Positions 53,365-62,224 of a stretch of 64,000 nt of DNA are shown here, one piece after another; within the stretch, counting starts at the first letter, position 1, and each line of letters starts with the position of its first letter. The notes under the pieces are model-generated. The model saw only the letters and a program-made list of their open reading frames with translations. It had not been told where the DNA came from and ran no database searches. Source of the DNA: Flavicella sp963932955 (GTDB lineage: Bacteria > Bacteroidota > Bacteroidia > Flavobacteriales > Flavobacteriaceae); assembly GCA_963932955.1 (NCBI GenBank), contig CAWVRK010000008.1, forward strand, positions 29,605-93,604. Direction: 5' to 3'. A program made the translations under genes and the position numbers.

Positions 53365-53397
53365 AAAAAAAGCTGTTCTTTAAGAACAGCTTTTTTT
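53365..53397 (+). terminator. Terminator after OmpA copy 1
   Basis: Stem with core GCTGTTC / GAACAGC, A-run before and seven T after. The same core recurs in the terminator of copy 2. Confidence 0.85.
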
Positions 53398-53499
53398 ACG
53401 TTTACATTGTACTATAAAAACAAGTAAAATCTTTTTTTTAAGAAAAACACACCTGTTTTTTTAAAAATATCCATAGCTTGCAAACTTGAATAAAAAATC

Positions 53500-55065
53500 A
53501 TGAATACGAATAGAGTTGCCTTATGGGTGGTGTTATTTTTTGTAAGCTTTGTGTCAAACGCACAAGAAGCAGACAAGAAATGGTTGTTTGGTTTTGGAAC
53601 CAATGTAGTGGACTTCAGAGATATCGGTTTCTCTCGTAACGATATTATGAGCGAATTTTTGGGTTTATCTTCAGACTATTTTACTTTTGAGGATTGCAAT
53701 TCAGGGTTGTCTCCATATGTTTCCTTGACCAAGTATTTCAACAAAAGATTTAGCCTCGTTTTAGAAGCTTCGCACAATAAAGTCAAAAAAGGAGAATCCA
53801 AAACAATAGATGTTTCATCTTTTTCTCAAGTCAGCCTTTGCGGACAATATCATTTGAAAACCAAGCAAGGAGCAACTGGCTGGTTTGATCCTTACGTACA
53901 ATTTGGGTTTGGAAATACATGGATAAATAGCGATTCTGCACCTTCTTATATTCCAGCTTTTGGATTCAACATTTGGTTCAACGAAAAAGTTGCTGTCAAT
54001 TTGAGGTCTACTTACAACGCTCTTGAAGAGGTTTTTGGGGGGTATCAGCAAAATCAAGTGTCTTCATATTTTCAACATTCTATCAGTTTGTCCATGCGTA
54101 TTGGCTCTCCAAAAGACAGTGATGGTGATGGCATCCTTGACAAGGTAGATTTGTGTATTGATATTCCAGGATTGAAAGAATTTGGAGGGTGTCCGGATAC
54201 TGATTTAGACGGTATTGTCGACAGTGAAGATGCTTGTCCTTCCCTTTACGGCTTGTTGGAGTTTGAGGGCTGTCCAGATACCGATATGGACGGGATTGTT
54301 GATAGTGAAGATGCTTGTCCAGAAACGGCAGGAGAACTTAAATTTAAGGGTTGTCCAGATACAGATGGAGATGGTATTATTGACAGAAATGATTTTTGTT
54401 TGAAAGAATACGGTCTCGCAAGCAATAATGGATGCCCAATACAAGTTGCTGTAGATACATTGAGGCCGGTTAATTTTGACCTAGGGAAATATTACTTGAC
54501 ACCACTTGCCAAGTCTAATTTGGACCATAATTATAGCATTATCAGCAAATCTGATACGCAAAAATACCGACTGAATGGACATACTGATAATTCAGGTTCA
54601 GACAGACTCAACAGCAAGCTTTCTATTAGAAGGTCAGAAACCGTTAAAGATTATCTAGTTGCCAAAGGACTTGATGAAGACAGGTTAGAGATAGAAGGGT
54701 TTTCATATCGAGACCCAATGACGACAAACAAGACTGTTTATGGAAGATCCCAAAACAGAAGGGTAGTGTTTGAGCGATTGAGAGCAGACGAAAACCTCTC
54801 GAAAGAAGGGAAGATCTATTTTAGAATTCAGGTAGCTTCTGGGAAATCCAAAATCAAGGCAGTAAGTTATAATTTTAAGGGAATTCCTAACATTAAGCGA
54901 ATAGAGACAGGTGGCTTGTATAAGTATTATTTGGGAGAAATGACAAGTACTTATAAATCTGCTAAAAAATTACTGAGGACCGTCAAAAGAAAAGGCTACC
55001 CCAATGCTTTTATTGTTGCATTTAAAGAAGGTAGAAAAATCCCAATCTCTAAAGCGGTCAAATAA
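53500..55065 (+). CDS. OmpA family protein with TSP3 repeats and C-terminal SPOR-like region (copy 2)
   Basis: 521 residues. Signal peptide to about 22 (FVSNAQ), barrel to about 205, four TSP3-like repeats (DTDLDGIVDSEDACP type) to about 315, OmpA domain to about 425 with the intact GHTD and Arg (GHTDNSGSDRLNSKLSIRR), and an extra C-terminal 85 residues that look like a degenerate SPOR domain (YFRIQVASGKSKIKAVSY, then KRKGYPNAFIVAF). It is a paralogue of the preceding gene by tandem duplication. A wall-anchoring role is likely. Confidence 0.88.
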   Translation: MNTNRVALWVVLFFVSFVSNAQEADKKWLFGFGTNVVDFRDIGFSRNDIMSEFLGLSSDYFTFEDCNSGLSPYVSLTKYFNKRFSLVLEASHNKVKKGESKTIDVSSFSQVSLCGQYHLKTKQGATGWFDPYVQFGFGNTWINSDSAPSYIPAFGFNIWFNEKVAVNLRSTYNALEEVFGGYQQNQVSSYFQHSISLSMRIGSPKDSDGDGILDKVDLCIDIPGLKEFGGCPDTDLDGIVDSEDACPSLYGLLEFEGCPDTDMDGIVDSEDACPETAGELKFKGCPDTDGDGIIDRNDFCLKEYGLASNNGCPIQVAVDTLRPVNFDLGKYYLTPLAKSNLDHNYSIISKSDTQKYRLNGHTDNSGSDRLNSKLSIRRSETVKDYLVAKGLDEDRLEIEGFSYRDPMTTNKTVYGRSQNRRVVFERLRADENLSKEGKIYFRIQVASGKSKIKAVSYNFKGIPNIKRIETGGLYKYYLGEMTSTYKSAKKLLRTVKRKGYPNAFIVAFKEGRKIPISKAVK

Positions 55066-55093
55066 AAAACTCACGACCATAAGATTTTAAGAG

Positions 55094-55122
55094 AAGCTGT
55101 TCCTAATTGAACAGCTTTTTTT
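55094..55122 (+). terminator. Terminator after OmpA copy 2
   Basis: Stem AAGCTGTTC / GAACAGCTT with loop CTAATT and a T-run. It shares its core with the terminator of copy 1. Confidence 0.85.
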
Positions 55123-55147
55123 ATTTTTATAGCACTTATTTTTTTCT

Positions 55148-57889
55148 ATGGATACATTTTTATCAGAGGTCGTTTCAAAAATTTTAAAAAAAGATCATTC
55201 TTTAACCGATGTTCTTTGTGTGTTGCCAAGTGAGCGGGCAGGTGTTTTTTTAAAAGCTGCTTTTAAAGAACAAGTCACGAGCACGGTTTTTCTGCCGGAA
55301 ATTCAAAGTATTGAGAATTTTATTGAGCGCGTTTCTGGGCTAAAGAAAATGGACACAATCTCGCTGTTGTTTGAATTTTATTCCTGTTACTCTCAACAAA
55401 ATCCTAGGAAGCAAGAAGATTTTGATTCCTTTTCTCAATGGGCCTCCATAGCTTTACAAGATTTCAATGAGGTTGACCGCCATCTAGTTTCTGCCTCCGA
55501 ATTGTTTTCCTACCTCAAAGACATCAAGCGTCTTGAAAACTGGGATGTTTCAGAGGGAACAGCACCCTCTGAGGTCCTAAAAAATCACCTTTCCTTTATG
55601 GAGCGTTTGGGCACATCCTACCAACAGCTCTACAAACATTTGCGAGACAACAAAAAGGGCTACCAAGGAATGTTGTATCGAGAAGCGGTTCAAAACACAC
55701 AGGAATACCTGAAAACCATCCCCAACAAGCACCTTGTCTTTATAGGATTCAACGCCTTGAACAAGGCAGAGGAAACCCTTTTTAAGAGCGTTCTTGACAA
55801 AGGAGTCGCTTCTGTGTATTGGGATTCGGACGCCTCATACATGGACTCTAAAAAAGAAGCCGGGCATTTTTTGAGAAACATTCGCGAGCAATGGTCTTAT
55901 TATGAAAAGCACCCCTTTGAAACGGTTTCCAACCATTTCTCCAAAGACAAAATAATTCATCAAATAGCTACGCCCAAAAATGTTTCCCAAATAAAAGCTG
56001 TGGGAAATTTGTTGAGCAAGCAGCAAGACTTTTCTAAAACAGCCCTAGTTTTGGCCGACGAATCTTTGTTGTCATTGACCTTGAATTCTTTGCCAGAAGA
56101 AGTCAAAAGACTCAACATCACCATGGGGTATCTGTTAAAAGACATGCCAATTGCAGGTTTTTTCGGAGCGCTTTTCGAATTGTACCTCAACCAGAAAAAA
56201 TTGGGAAAGGTCGGTCAAAATGAATTTTATTACAAAGACATTGAACGCTTGCTTCAACATCCTTTTTTACACAAATTGTACGGAGATTCTTCAGAATTAG
56301 AACAATTGAGACAGCTTTTGGTAGCCAACAACCAAGTGTTTGTCTCCTCCGATCAGTTGCAGGTCATGCTGTCAGGCACTAAGTTAGACCGTATGATGGC
56401 GTTCCTTTTTAAAATGTCCCAAAATGCAAACACCTTTATAGAAAACTGTTGCACTCTTACAGAAGCCAACAAAGACAATTTTGAAGGATTTGAAAGAGAA
56501 TGCCTTTTCCGTTACCACACCTTGTTTCAACAGTTGGCAACTTTGAATGGAGATTTTAAACACATACAATCGCTCAAAACACTGCATGGAATTTACCAAC
56601 AATTGATTGCGACCGAAAAGCTTTCTTTTCAGGGAGAACCTTTGAGCGGATTGCAATTGATGGGCATGTTGGAAACGCGGGTATTGGATTTTGAAACCGT
56701 AATTATCACTTCCGTCAATGAAGGGGTTTTGCCCGCAGGGAAAAATGAAAATTCCTTTGTCCCATTTGATGTAAAAAAGAGCTATGGATTGCCTACCTAT
56801 CAGGAGAAAGACGCCATCTTTTCTTACCATTTCTACCGATTGTTACAACGTGCAAAAAACGTATACTTATTTTACAACACAGAAATGGACACCTATGGTG
56901 CCGGAGAGAAAAGCCGATTTTTGACACAGTTAGAAACGGATGGTTACAAGGTGGTCAAACAGCAATGGACTCCAATCGTTCAGACGGAAAAAGAACACTT
57001 TTTAGCGGTTGAAAAAACCCCAGAGATGCTCGAAAAGCTCAAAAAAATAGCAGCAAGTGGTTTTTCTCCTTCGGCTTTGTCTGCGTACGTTTTGGACCCA
57101 ATTCGCTATTACAAGCAGTACCTTTTAGGAATAAAAGATCCAGAAACGCTGCAAGAAACGGTTGCCGCAAACACAATGGGAACAGTGGTTCACGAAGTAT
57201 TGGATCACTTTTACAAACCGCTCACGGGTTCTTTTGTCAAGGAGGAAGATCTGCAAAAAATGCGCTCAAAAGTTACCGAAACCACCCTTCATTTCTTTTC
57301 CAAGCATTACAAAAATGGGAATGTCCAAACCGGGAAAAACAAGCTGATTTTTAAAGTTTCTGAAAATTTTATTCTCAATTTTTTACAAGCAGAGTTGCGC
57401 TTGATACAGGGAGGAAAGACCCTAAAAATCATAGCAGTAGAACAAAAGATAGCAGCCCCTTTACAAGTACCGGGATGCAATTTTCCAATTCAAATTAAGG
57501 GGACTGTAGATCGGATTGACGAATTGGACGGCACCCTGCGAATTTTAGATTACAAAACAGGCAAGGTAGAAGCCTCTCAATTGCATATAGGTGATTTTGA
57601 AAAAGCAACCCAAGCCTACAAATACACCAAAGCATTGCAAGTGATGCTCTATGCATTTTTGTACAGCAGTCAAAACAAAGCCGTTTTTGAAAAGAAAGTT
57701 CAGGCGGGAATCATTTCGTTTAAAAACATGAAATCGGGTTTTATTTCTATGAATTTTTCAAAGACAAGAACCAAAGATGTGGAACTCACAGAAGTTCGAG
57801 TTCAAGAATTTATGGAGGTCGTAAAGCGAACCCTGTTCGAGATCTTTGATCCAAAAACACCCTTTGAAGAAACCAAAAACAAACCCTAA
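55148..57889 (+). CDS. PD-(D/E)XK nuclease, AddB-like
   Basis: 913 residues. The N-terminus has the degenerate helicase-like form of AddB (DVLCVLPSERAGVFLKAAF) without a Walker A lysine. The middle shows a UvrD-like fold remnant (VIITSVNEGVLPAGK). The C-terminal nuclease has IKGTVDRIDELDG and ILDYKTGKVE. The four-Cys iron-sulfur ligands of classical AddB were not found. It is probably the partner of the AddA-like protein at 48582 in break repair. It begins 26 nt after the terminator of the second OmpA gene. Confidence 0.85.
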   Translation: MDTFLSEVVSKILKKDHSLTDVLCVLPSERAGVFLKAAFKEQVTSTVFLPEIQSIENFIERVSGLKKMDTISLLFEFYSCYSQQNPRKQEDFDSFSQWASIALQDFNEVDRHLVSASELFSYLKDIKRLENWDVSEGTAPSEVLKNHLSFMERLGTSYQQLYKHLRDNKKGYQGMLYREAVQNTQEYLKTIPNKHLVFIGFNALNKAEETLFKSVLDKGVASVYWDSDASYMDSKKEAGHFLRNIREQWSYYEKHPFETVSNHFSKDKIIHQIATPKNVSQIKAVGNLLSKQQDFSKTALVLADESLLSLTLNSLPEEVKRLNITMGYLLKDMPIAGFFGALFELYLNQKKLGKVGQNEFYYKDIERLLQHPFLHKLYGDSSELEQLRQLLVANNQVFVSSDQLQVMLSGTKLDRMMAFLFKMSQNANTFIENCCTLTEANKDNFEGFERECLFRYHTLFQQLATLNGDFKHIQSLKTLHGIYQQLIATEKLSFQGEPLSGLQLMGMLETRVLDFETVIITSVNEGVLPAGKNENSFVPFDVKKSYGLPTYQEKDAIFSYHFYRLLQRAKNVYLFYNTEMDTYGAGEKSRFLTQLETDGYKVVKQQWTPIVQTEKEHFLAVEKTPEMLEKLKKIAASGFSPSALSAYVLDPIRYYKQYLLGIKDPETLQETVAANTMGTVVHEVLDHFYKPLTGSFVKEEDLQKMRSKVTETTLHFFSKHYKNGNVQTGKNKLIFKVSENFILNFLQAELRLIQGGKTLKIIAVEQKIAAPLQVPGCNFPIQIKGTVDRIDELDGTLRILDYKTGKVEASQLHIGDFEKATQAYKYTKALQVMLYAFLYSSQNKAVFEKKVQAGIISFKNMKSGFISMNFSKTRTKDVELTEVRVQEFMEVVKRTLFEIFDPKTPFEETKNKP

Positions 57890-57960
57890 TATTTTAGGAA
57901 AACACATCGTTTTATTTTATAAACTTCCCAGCACCAATTAAACGAGCGCCCCAATACATT

Positions 57961-58806
57961 ATGGAAATCATCAAAAACAAACAGGTCACAGGAAAACACC
58001 AGAAACCCATTCTCACAGACCTTGCCTTTCAAAAAAACCAACACCCCAAACCGTTGGTCATCTTTTGTCATGGTTACAAGGGGTATAAGGATTGGGGGGC
58101 CTTTGATCAAATGGTCTCAACATTTGTCTCGAAAGGAGTTTTTTTGGTAAAATTCAACTTCTCCCACAACGGAGGAACACCCGCGCAACCCATTGATTTT
58201 CCAGATTTGGAAGCCTTTGGACAGAACAATTTTACCAAAGAATTGGACGACCTTGCATCGGTACTGGATTGGCTGCTTGTGCAGGAACCTTTTTCAGAAG
58301 AAATAGACCCTCAAAACATCACGCTGATTGGGCATTCCAGAGGAGGAGGCATCGTGACCATCAAAGCTTCTGAAGACACAAGAGTAACACGATTGGTAAC
58401 GTGGGCTGCTGTTTCTGATTACGGCGCTCGATTTCCATCGGGTTCTCCTTTGGCGTTTTGGAAAAAAGAAGGAGTTGCCTATATTGAAAATGCAAGAACG
58501 CAACAAAAGATGCCCCATTACATTCAGTTTTACCAGAATTTTATAGAGAACAAAGACCGCTTGTCAATTCAAAAAGCAGCTCAAAAACTTTGCATACCCC
58601 ATTTGATTGTTCACGGAACTTCGGATGCGACAGTTCCCGTTTTGGAAGCCGAAAACCTCCACAGCTGGAGTTCCAAAAGTGAATTGTTCTTGCTCCCAGA
58701 AGCATCCCACAGTTTTGGTGCCAAACAACCTTGGGACGAACCTGTCTTGCCCGATGCTTTTCAAGAGGTCCTTCAGCAAACGATTCATTTTATATTTTCT
58801 ACCTGA
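57961..58806 (+). CDS. Alpha/beta hydrolase (dienelactone hydrolase-like)
   Basis: 281 residues. Alpha/beta hydrolase features: FCHGYKGYKDWG oxyanion region, nucleophile in IGHSRGGG, Asp in VHGTSDATVP and late His in LPEASHSFG. The GHSRGG elbow and HG-F-KG start are seen in uncharacterised serine hydrolases and acyl esterases. Substrate unknown. It begins 71 nt after the AddB-like gene, and the MATE pump starts 4 nt after its stop, so the last two are one unit. Confidence 0.82.
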   Translation: MEIIKNKQVTGKHQKPILTDLAFQKNQHPKPLVIFCHGYKGYKDWGAFDQMVSTFVSKGVFLVKFNFSHNGGTPAQPIDFPDLEAFGQNNFTKELDDLASVLDWLLVQEPFSEEIDPQNITLIGHSRGGGIVTIKASEDTRVTRLVTWAAVSDYGARFPSGSPLAFWKKEGVAYIENARTQQKMPHYIQFYQNFIENKDRLSIQKAAQKLCIPHLIVHGTSDATVPVLEAENLHSWSSKSELFLLPEASHSFGAKQPWDEPVLPDAFQEVLQQTIHFIFST

Positions 58807-58810
58807 TTTT

Positions 58811-60142
58811 ATGGAAAAATCTCCACGTGTTTCTTTTAAGCAGATCAACAAACTCGCCATTCCATCAATCATTGCTGGGATTTCGGAGCCCTTGTTGTCC
58901 CTTGTAGATACCGCTGTTGTTGGCAATGTGGATACGCATGCCATCGAATCCTTGGCGGCAGTGGGAATTGCAGGTTCTTTTATCGCGGCAATTGTATGGG
59001 TCTTGGGACAGACCCGTGCGTCTATTTCTTCTATTGTTGCACATTATGTGGGAGCACAAAAGCTAGCGGACATTCGTTCTTTGCCTGCTCAAACTATTGG
59101 CATCAATGTTGCTTTGAGCTTCCTTCTTTGTATTGTAACGGTCTTATTTACAAAGCAAATTTTTCAACTTTACAATGCAGAAGGCTTGGTCTTGGACTAT
59201 GCTGTTCGATATTATAAAATCCGAGCTCTTGGACTGCCTTTTTCCTTGTTTGTGTTTACGGTTTTCGGAGTTTTTACAGGACTTCAAAACACATTCTGGC
59301 CGATGATTATTAGCATAGTGGGGGCAATCCTCAACATCGGCTTAGATATTTTGTTGGTGTATGGCTGGGACGGAGTGGTTCCGGCGATGCATGTAGAAGG
59401 GGCCGCCTATGCGAGTGTCATCGCACAAATGGCGATGGCGGTTTTGGCATTGGGATTGTTTGTCAAAAAAACACCTTTTTCGCTTCGTATTCGTCTTCCT
59501 TTCAATCCAGAACTCAAAAGACTAGTCGCTTTGAGTGTCAATTTGTTTGTCCGCGCCACAGCGCTTCATGTGACCTTGTATTTGGCCAATTCATACGCGA
59601 CTTTCTATGGAAAAGAAATGATTGCAGCACAAACGATTTGTTTTCAGATTTGGTTGTTTTTTGCCTTTTTTATCGATGGCTACGCGAGTGTTGGAAGCAT
59701 TATTTCCGGGAAGCAAAAAGGGGCACGCCAGTATACTACCCTTGTTGTTTTGGTAAGAGATCTCAGTAAATACGGCATATCAGTTGCGGTGATTTTGATG
59801 GGAATTTGTTTTGTGTTTTACAGACAAATAGGAGGATTGTTTACGAGTGATTCCTTTGTTTTGGATGCTTTTTATGGGGTTTTTTGGATGGTTTTGATCG
59901 CCCAACCTTTGAATGCGATTGCCTTTGTGTACGACGGAGTTTTTAAAGGATTGGCAGCGGGCGTTACGCTCCGAAACACCTTGTTGCTAGCTACTTTTTC
60001 GGGTTTTGTTCCGACTCTATTGCTGTGCGATTATTTTGGCTTTCAACTGCGCGGTATTTGGATGGCGTTTACCGTTTGGATGGCGGCTCGCTCGGGGATT
60101 CTCTATTGGAAATTTCGCAAACAGTACCGGCAAGCATCCTGA
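58811..60142 (+). CDS. MATE family efflux transporter
   Basis: 443 residues from ATG 58811 with twelve membrane helices in two MatE halves (LAIPSIIAGISEPLLSLVDT and RLVALSVNLFVRATALH). It belongs to the DinF/NorM-type Na+ or H+ coupled drug/metabolite exporters. A longer frame from 58607 is inside the upstream hydrolase gene and is rejected. The enoyl-CoA hydratase gene follows 53 nt later with its own promoter. Confidence 0.9.
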   Translation: MEKSPRVSFKQINKLAIPSIIAGISEPLLSLVDTAVVGNVDTHAIESLAAVGIAGSFIAAIVWVLGQTRASISSIVAHYVGAQKLADIRSLPAQTIGINVALSFLLCIVTVLFTKQIFQLYNAEGLVLDYAVRYYKIRALGLPFSLFVFTVFGVFTGLQNTFWPMIISIVGAILNIGLDILLVYGWDGVVPAMHVEGAAYASVIAQMAMAVLALGLFVKKTPFSLRIRLPFNPELKRLVALSVNLFVRATALHVTLYLANSYATFYGKEMIAAQTICFQIWLFFAFFIDGYASVGSIISGKQKGARQYTTLVVLVRDLSKYGISVAVILMGICFVFYRQIGGLFTSDSFVLDAFYGVFWMVLIAQPLNAIAFVYDGVFKGLAAGVTLRNTLLLATFSGFVPTLLLCDYFGFQLRGIWMAFTVWMAARSGILYWKFRKQYRQAS

Positions 60143-60161
60143 CACAAATCAAAAAGACTTG

Positions 60162-60190
60162 TTGGAATTGGTTTAAATCACGTAACTTTG
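60162..60190 (+). promoter_or_regulatory. Promoter of the enoyl-CoA hydratase gene: TTG-N18-TAACTTTG
   Basis: -33 TTG at 60162-60164 and -7 TAACTTTG at 60183-60190, spaced 18 nt. The box ends 5 nt before ATG 60196, predicting a leaderless mRNA. It supports this start over the long overlapping frame from 60025. Confidence 0.65.
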
Positions 60191-60195
60191 AGCCT

Positions 60196-60951
60196 ATGAA
60201 CAAAGGAACTCTTCAAACTACGGTGCATCAAAAAATTGCAAAGGTGACCTTTTCGCATCCTGCTGGAAATTCACTTCCGAGCCATTTGTTGCTGCAACTT
60301 GTCAACGAATTTGAGCAGCTTTCTTTGCGTGCCGACGTTCAGGTGATTGTTTTGAAAAGTGAGGGAAATCGTGCTTTTTGTGCGGGCGCTTCCTTTGACG
60401 AGCTATTAGAAGTTTCCAACGAAGCGGACGGGATTCGCTTTTTTAGAGGCTTTGCTCATGTTTTGAATGCCATGCGTTCTTGTACAAAAATAATCATAGG
60501 CAGTGTTCAAGGCAAAACCGTTGGAGGTGGTGTGGGATTGGCAGCGGCCTGTGATGTTTGTTATGCCACCGATGCTGCGGCAATTAAATTGTCTGAATTG
60601 TCACTAGGAATTGGTCCTTTTGTGATCGAACCGGCTGTACAACGCAAAATAGGAACGGCTGCGTTTAGCAAATTGACACTCGAGGCTTCGCATTGGCATG
60701 CTGCGGAATGGGCCGAAGACAAAGGCTTGTATGCAAAGGTGTTTCCAACTAAGGAAGCCTTAGAGCAAGCAGTCGATTCACTAGCAGAAGAACTCTCTCA
60801 GTCGTCCGCAGACGCCATGGCAGCGCTTAAAAAAATATTTTGGAAAGGGACAGACTCATGGCCTAGCCTATTGACAGAACGCGCTGAAATCAGCGGGAAA
60901 CTAGTGCTTTCTGAGCAGGCAAAAGCCGCATTGGCTCAGTTTAAAAAATAA
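60196..60951 (+). CDS. Enoyl-CoA hydratase/isomerase family protein
   Basis: 251 residues. Crotonase fold with oxyanion-hole blocks FCAGASFDEL and GKTVGGGVGLAAACD, and a catalytic Glu in KLSELSLGIGP. Hydratase (rather than isomerase) activity is suggested but the acyl substrate is unknown; methylglutaconyl-CoA hydratase-like enzymes of this length occur in flavobacteria. No other beta-oxidation gene is near. Confidence 0.85.
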   Translation: MNKGTLQTTVHQKIAKVTFSHPAGNSLPSHLLLQLVNEFEQLSLRADVQVIVLKSEGNRAFCAGASFDELLEVSNEADGIRFFRGFAHVLNAMRSCTKIIIGSVQGKTVGGGVGLAAACDVCYATDAAAIKLSELSLGIGPFVIEPAVQRKIGTAAFSKLTLEASHWHAAEWAEDKGLYAKVFPTKEALEQAVDSLAEELSQSSADAMAALKKIFWKGTDSWPSLLTERAEISGKLVLSEQAKAALAQFKK

Positions 60952-61041
60952 CACACCGCGGCCCAATACTTTTTCAAATTTGAGCATTGTTTTTTATGAA
61001 ACAGGCTTCACATTCTTTTTTCAAGCTCCACAAAAATCAGT

Positions 61042-61049
61042 TATCTTTG
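61042..61049 (+). promoter_or_regulatory. -7 box (TATCTTTG) of queD
   Basis: Exact TAnnTTTG match only 4 nt before ATG 61054, predicting a leaderless mRNA. Confidence 0.6.
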
Positions 61050-61053
61050 CCGC

Positions 61054-61506
61054 ATGGATAAAATTAGAATCACCAAACAGTTTGATTTTGAAACAGGGCA
61101 TGCCTTGTATGGCTATGATGGAAAATGTAGAAATGTGCACGGCCATAGTTACAAATTATCAGTCACAGTCATCGGAACTCCCATTGAAGACGCTCAAGAT
61201 GTAAAATACGGGATGGTGATTGATTTCAAAGATTTGAAAGTGATTGTCCAAGAAGAGATTGTGGACAAGTTTGACCACGCCACGGTATTCAACAAAAACA
61301 CGCCGCATGTGGAATTGGCGCATGAATTGCAAACTCGTGGCCACAGTGTGATTTTGGTTGACTACCAACCCACAAGCGAGATGATGATTATTGACTTTGC
61401 CGCAAAAATAAATGCTAAAATTCCCGAGACAATCACCTTGCATTCCTTGAGACTACAAGAAACTGCAACCTCCTATGCAGAATGGTTTGCCAGTGAAAAT
61501 TCTTAG
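61054..61506 (+). CDS. queD: 6-carboxy-tetrahydropterin synthase (QueD/PTPS family)
   Basis: 150 residues. Zinc histidines are in FETGHAL and VHGHSY, catalytic Cys precedes in GKCRNVHGH, with FDHATVF and LQETATSYAEW completing the active site. It makes the CPH4 precursor of queuosine/7-deazaguanine; a PTPS role in pterin synthesis cannot be excluded. An earlier frame from 60980 is out of phase with the family. It is monocistronic and converges on pth. Confidence 0.9.
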   Translation: MDKIRITKQFDFETGHALYGYDGKCRNVHGHSYKLSVTVIGTPIEDAQDVKYGMVIDFKDLKVIVQEEIVDKFDHATVFNKNTPHVELAHELQTRGHSVILVDYQPTSEMMIIDFAAKINAKIPETITLHSLRLQETATSYAEWFASENS

Positions 61507-61544
61507 TTTTACGAAATAAAGAGGCGACTTTTAGCTACGTTGAC

Positions 61545-62120
61545 CTAGGGTTCTAAGGGACCATTGTATTGGTTCATGGTATTTCCAATTCCTGCAGTTC
61601 CAAAAGATTTGACCAGCTTTGCCCCTTTGAGAAGGAGTTCCGGCAGGTACCTTTTTTCTTCACGAGTCCATTCGCCTAAAACATAATTGACTTGTTTTCC
61701 TTTGGAAAAATCAGCACCGACACCAAATCGGAAACGCGCGTAATTTTGACTGTTCAGTTTTTCATGGATGTCTTTCAGACCGTTGTGTCCTCCGGCACTA
61801 CCTCTTGCTTTCAATCGGAAGTTGCCAAATTCCAGGTTCAAATCATCCGAAACAACCAACAGGTTTTCGAGGGATATTTTTTCTTTGTCCATCCAGTATT
61901 TTACGGCTTTTCCACTGAGGTTCATATAGGTGGAAGGTTTCAAAAGGAGAAATGTACGTCCTTTGTGTCGAAAGCTAGCGATTTCGCCCAATTTTCCCGT
62001 TTCAAAAGAGACCTTTTCAAGGAGGGCCAATTCTTCGAGTATTTTAAATCCGATGTTGTGTCGTGTGTGTTCGTAGTCGGCTCCGATATTTCCCAGGCCG
62101 ACAATCAGGTATTTTTTCAT
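61545..62120 (-). CDS. pth: Peptidyl-tRNA hydrolase
   Basis: 191 residues from ATG 62118-62120. Catalytic N11 and H21 are in VGLGNIGADYEHTRHNIGF, followed by KPSTYMNLSGKAV and VSDDLNLEFG with catalytic Asp. It recycles peptidyl-tRNA released from ribosomes. The in-frame extension to 62192 runs through the promoter box and terminator and is rejected. It lies downstream of rplY but is separated by a strong terminator and has its own promoter. Confidence 0.94.
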   Translation of the reverse strand: MKKYLIVGLGNIGADYEHTRHNIGFKILEELALLEKVSFETGKLGEIASFRHKGRTFLLLKPSTYMNLSGKAVKYWMDKEKISLENLLVVSDDLNLEFGNFRLKARGSAGGHNGLKDIHEKLNSQNYARFRFGVGADFSKGKQVNYVLGEWTREEKRYLPELLLKGAKLVKSFGTAGIGNTMNQYNGPLEP

Positions 62121-62149
62121 GGATGATCTTTTGTGGACAATAGACGGTT

Positions 62150-62157
62150 CAAAAATA
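62150..62157 (-). promoter_or_regulatory. -7 box (TATTTTTG) of pth
   Basis: TAnnTTTG match on the minus strand, 29 nt before the pth ATG and just beyond the rplY terminator. Confidence 0.55.
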
Positions 62158-62161
62158 CGAA

Positions 62162-62203
62162 AATAAAAAAAGGTCCCTTTTGAATTTTTCAAAAGGGACC
62201 TTT
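62162..62203 (-). terminator. Terminator after rplY
   Basis: Perfect 16-bp stem (62169-62184 with 62188-62203), loop of three bases, followed on the minus strand by a T-rich run. Confidence 0.9.
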
Positions 62204-62224
62204 GAGTTCAATGAGCAGTTGCGT

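Noticed and set aside
60025..60195. Extended start of the enoyl-CoA hydratase
   Set aside because: The extension overlaps the MATE gene and contains the TTG-N18-TAACTTTG promoter; the family starts near 60196.
62121..62192. Extended start of pth
   Set aside because: It would translate the terminator and the -7 box; the conserved KKYLIVGLGN begins at 62120.
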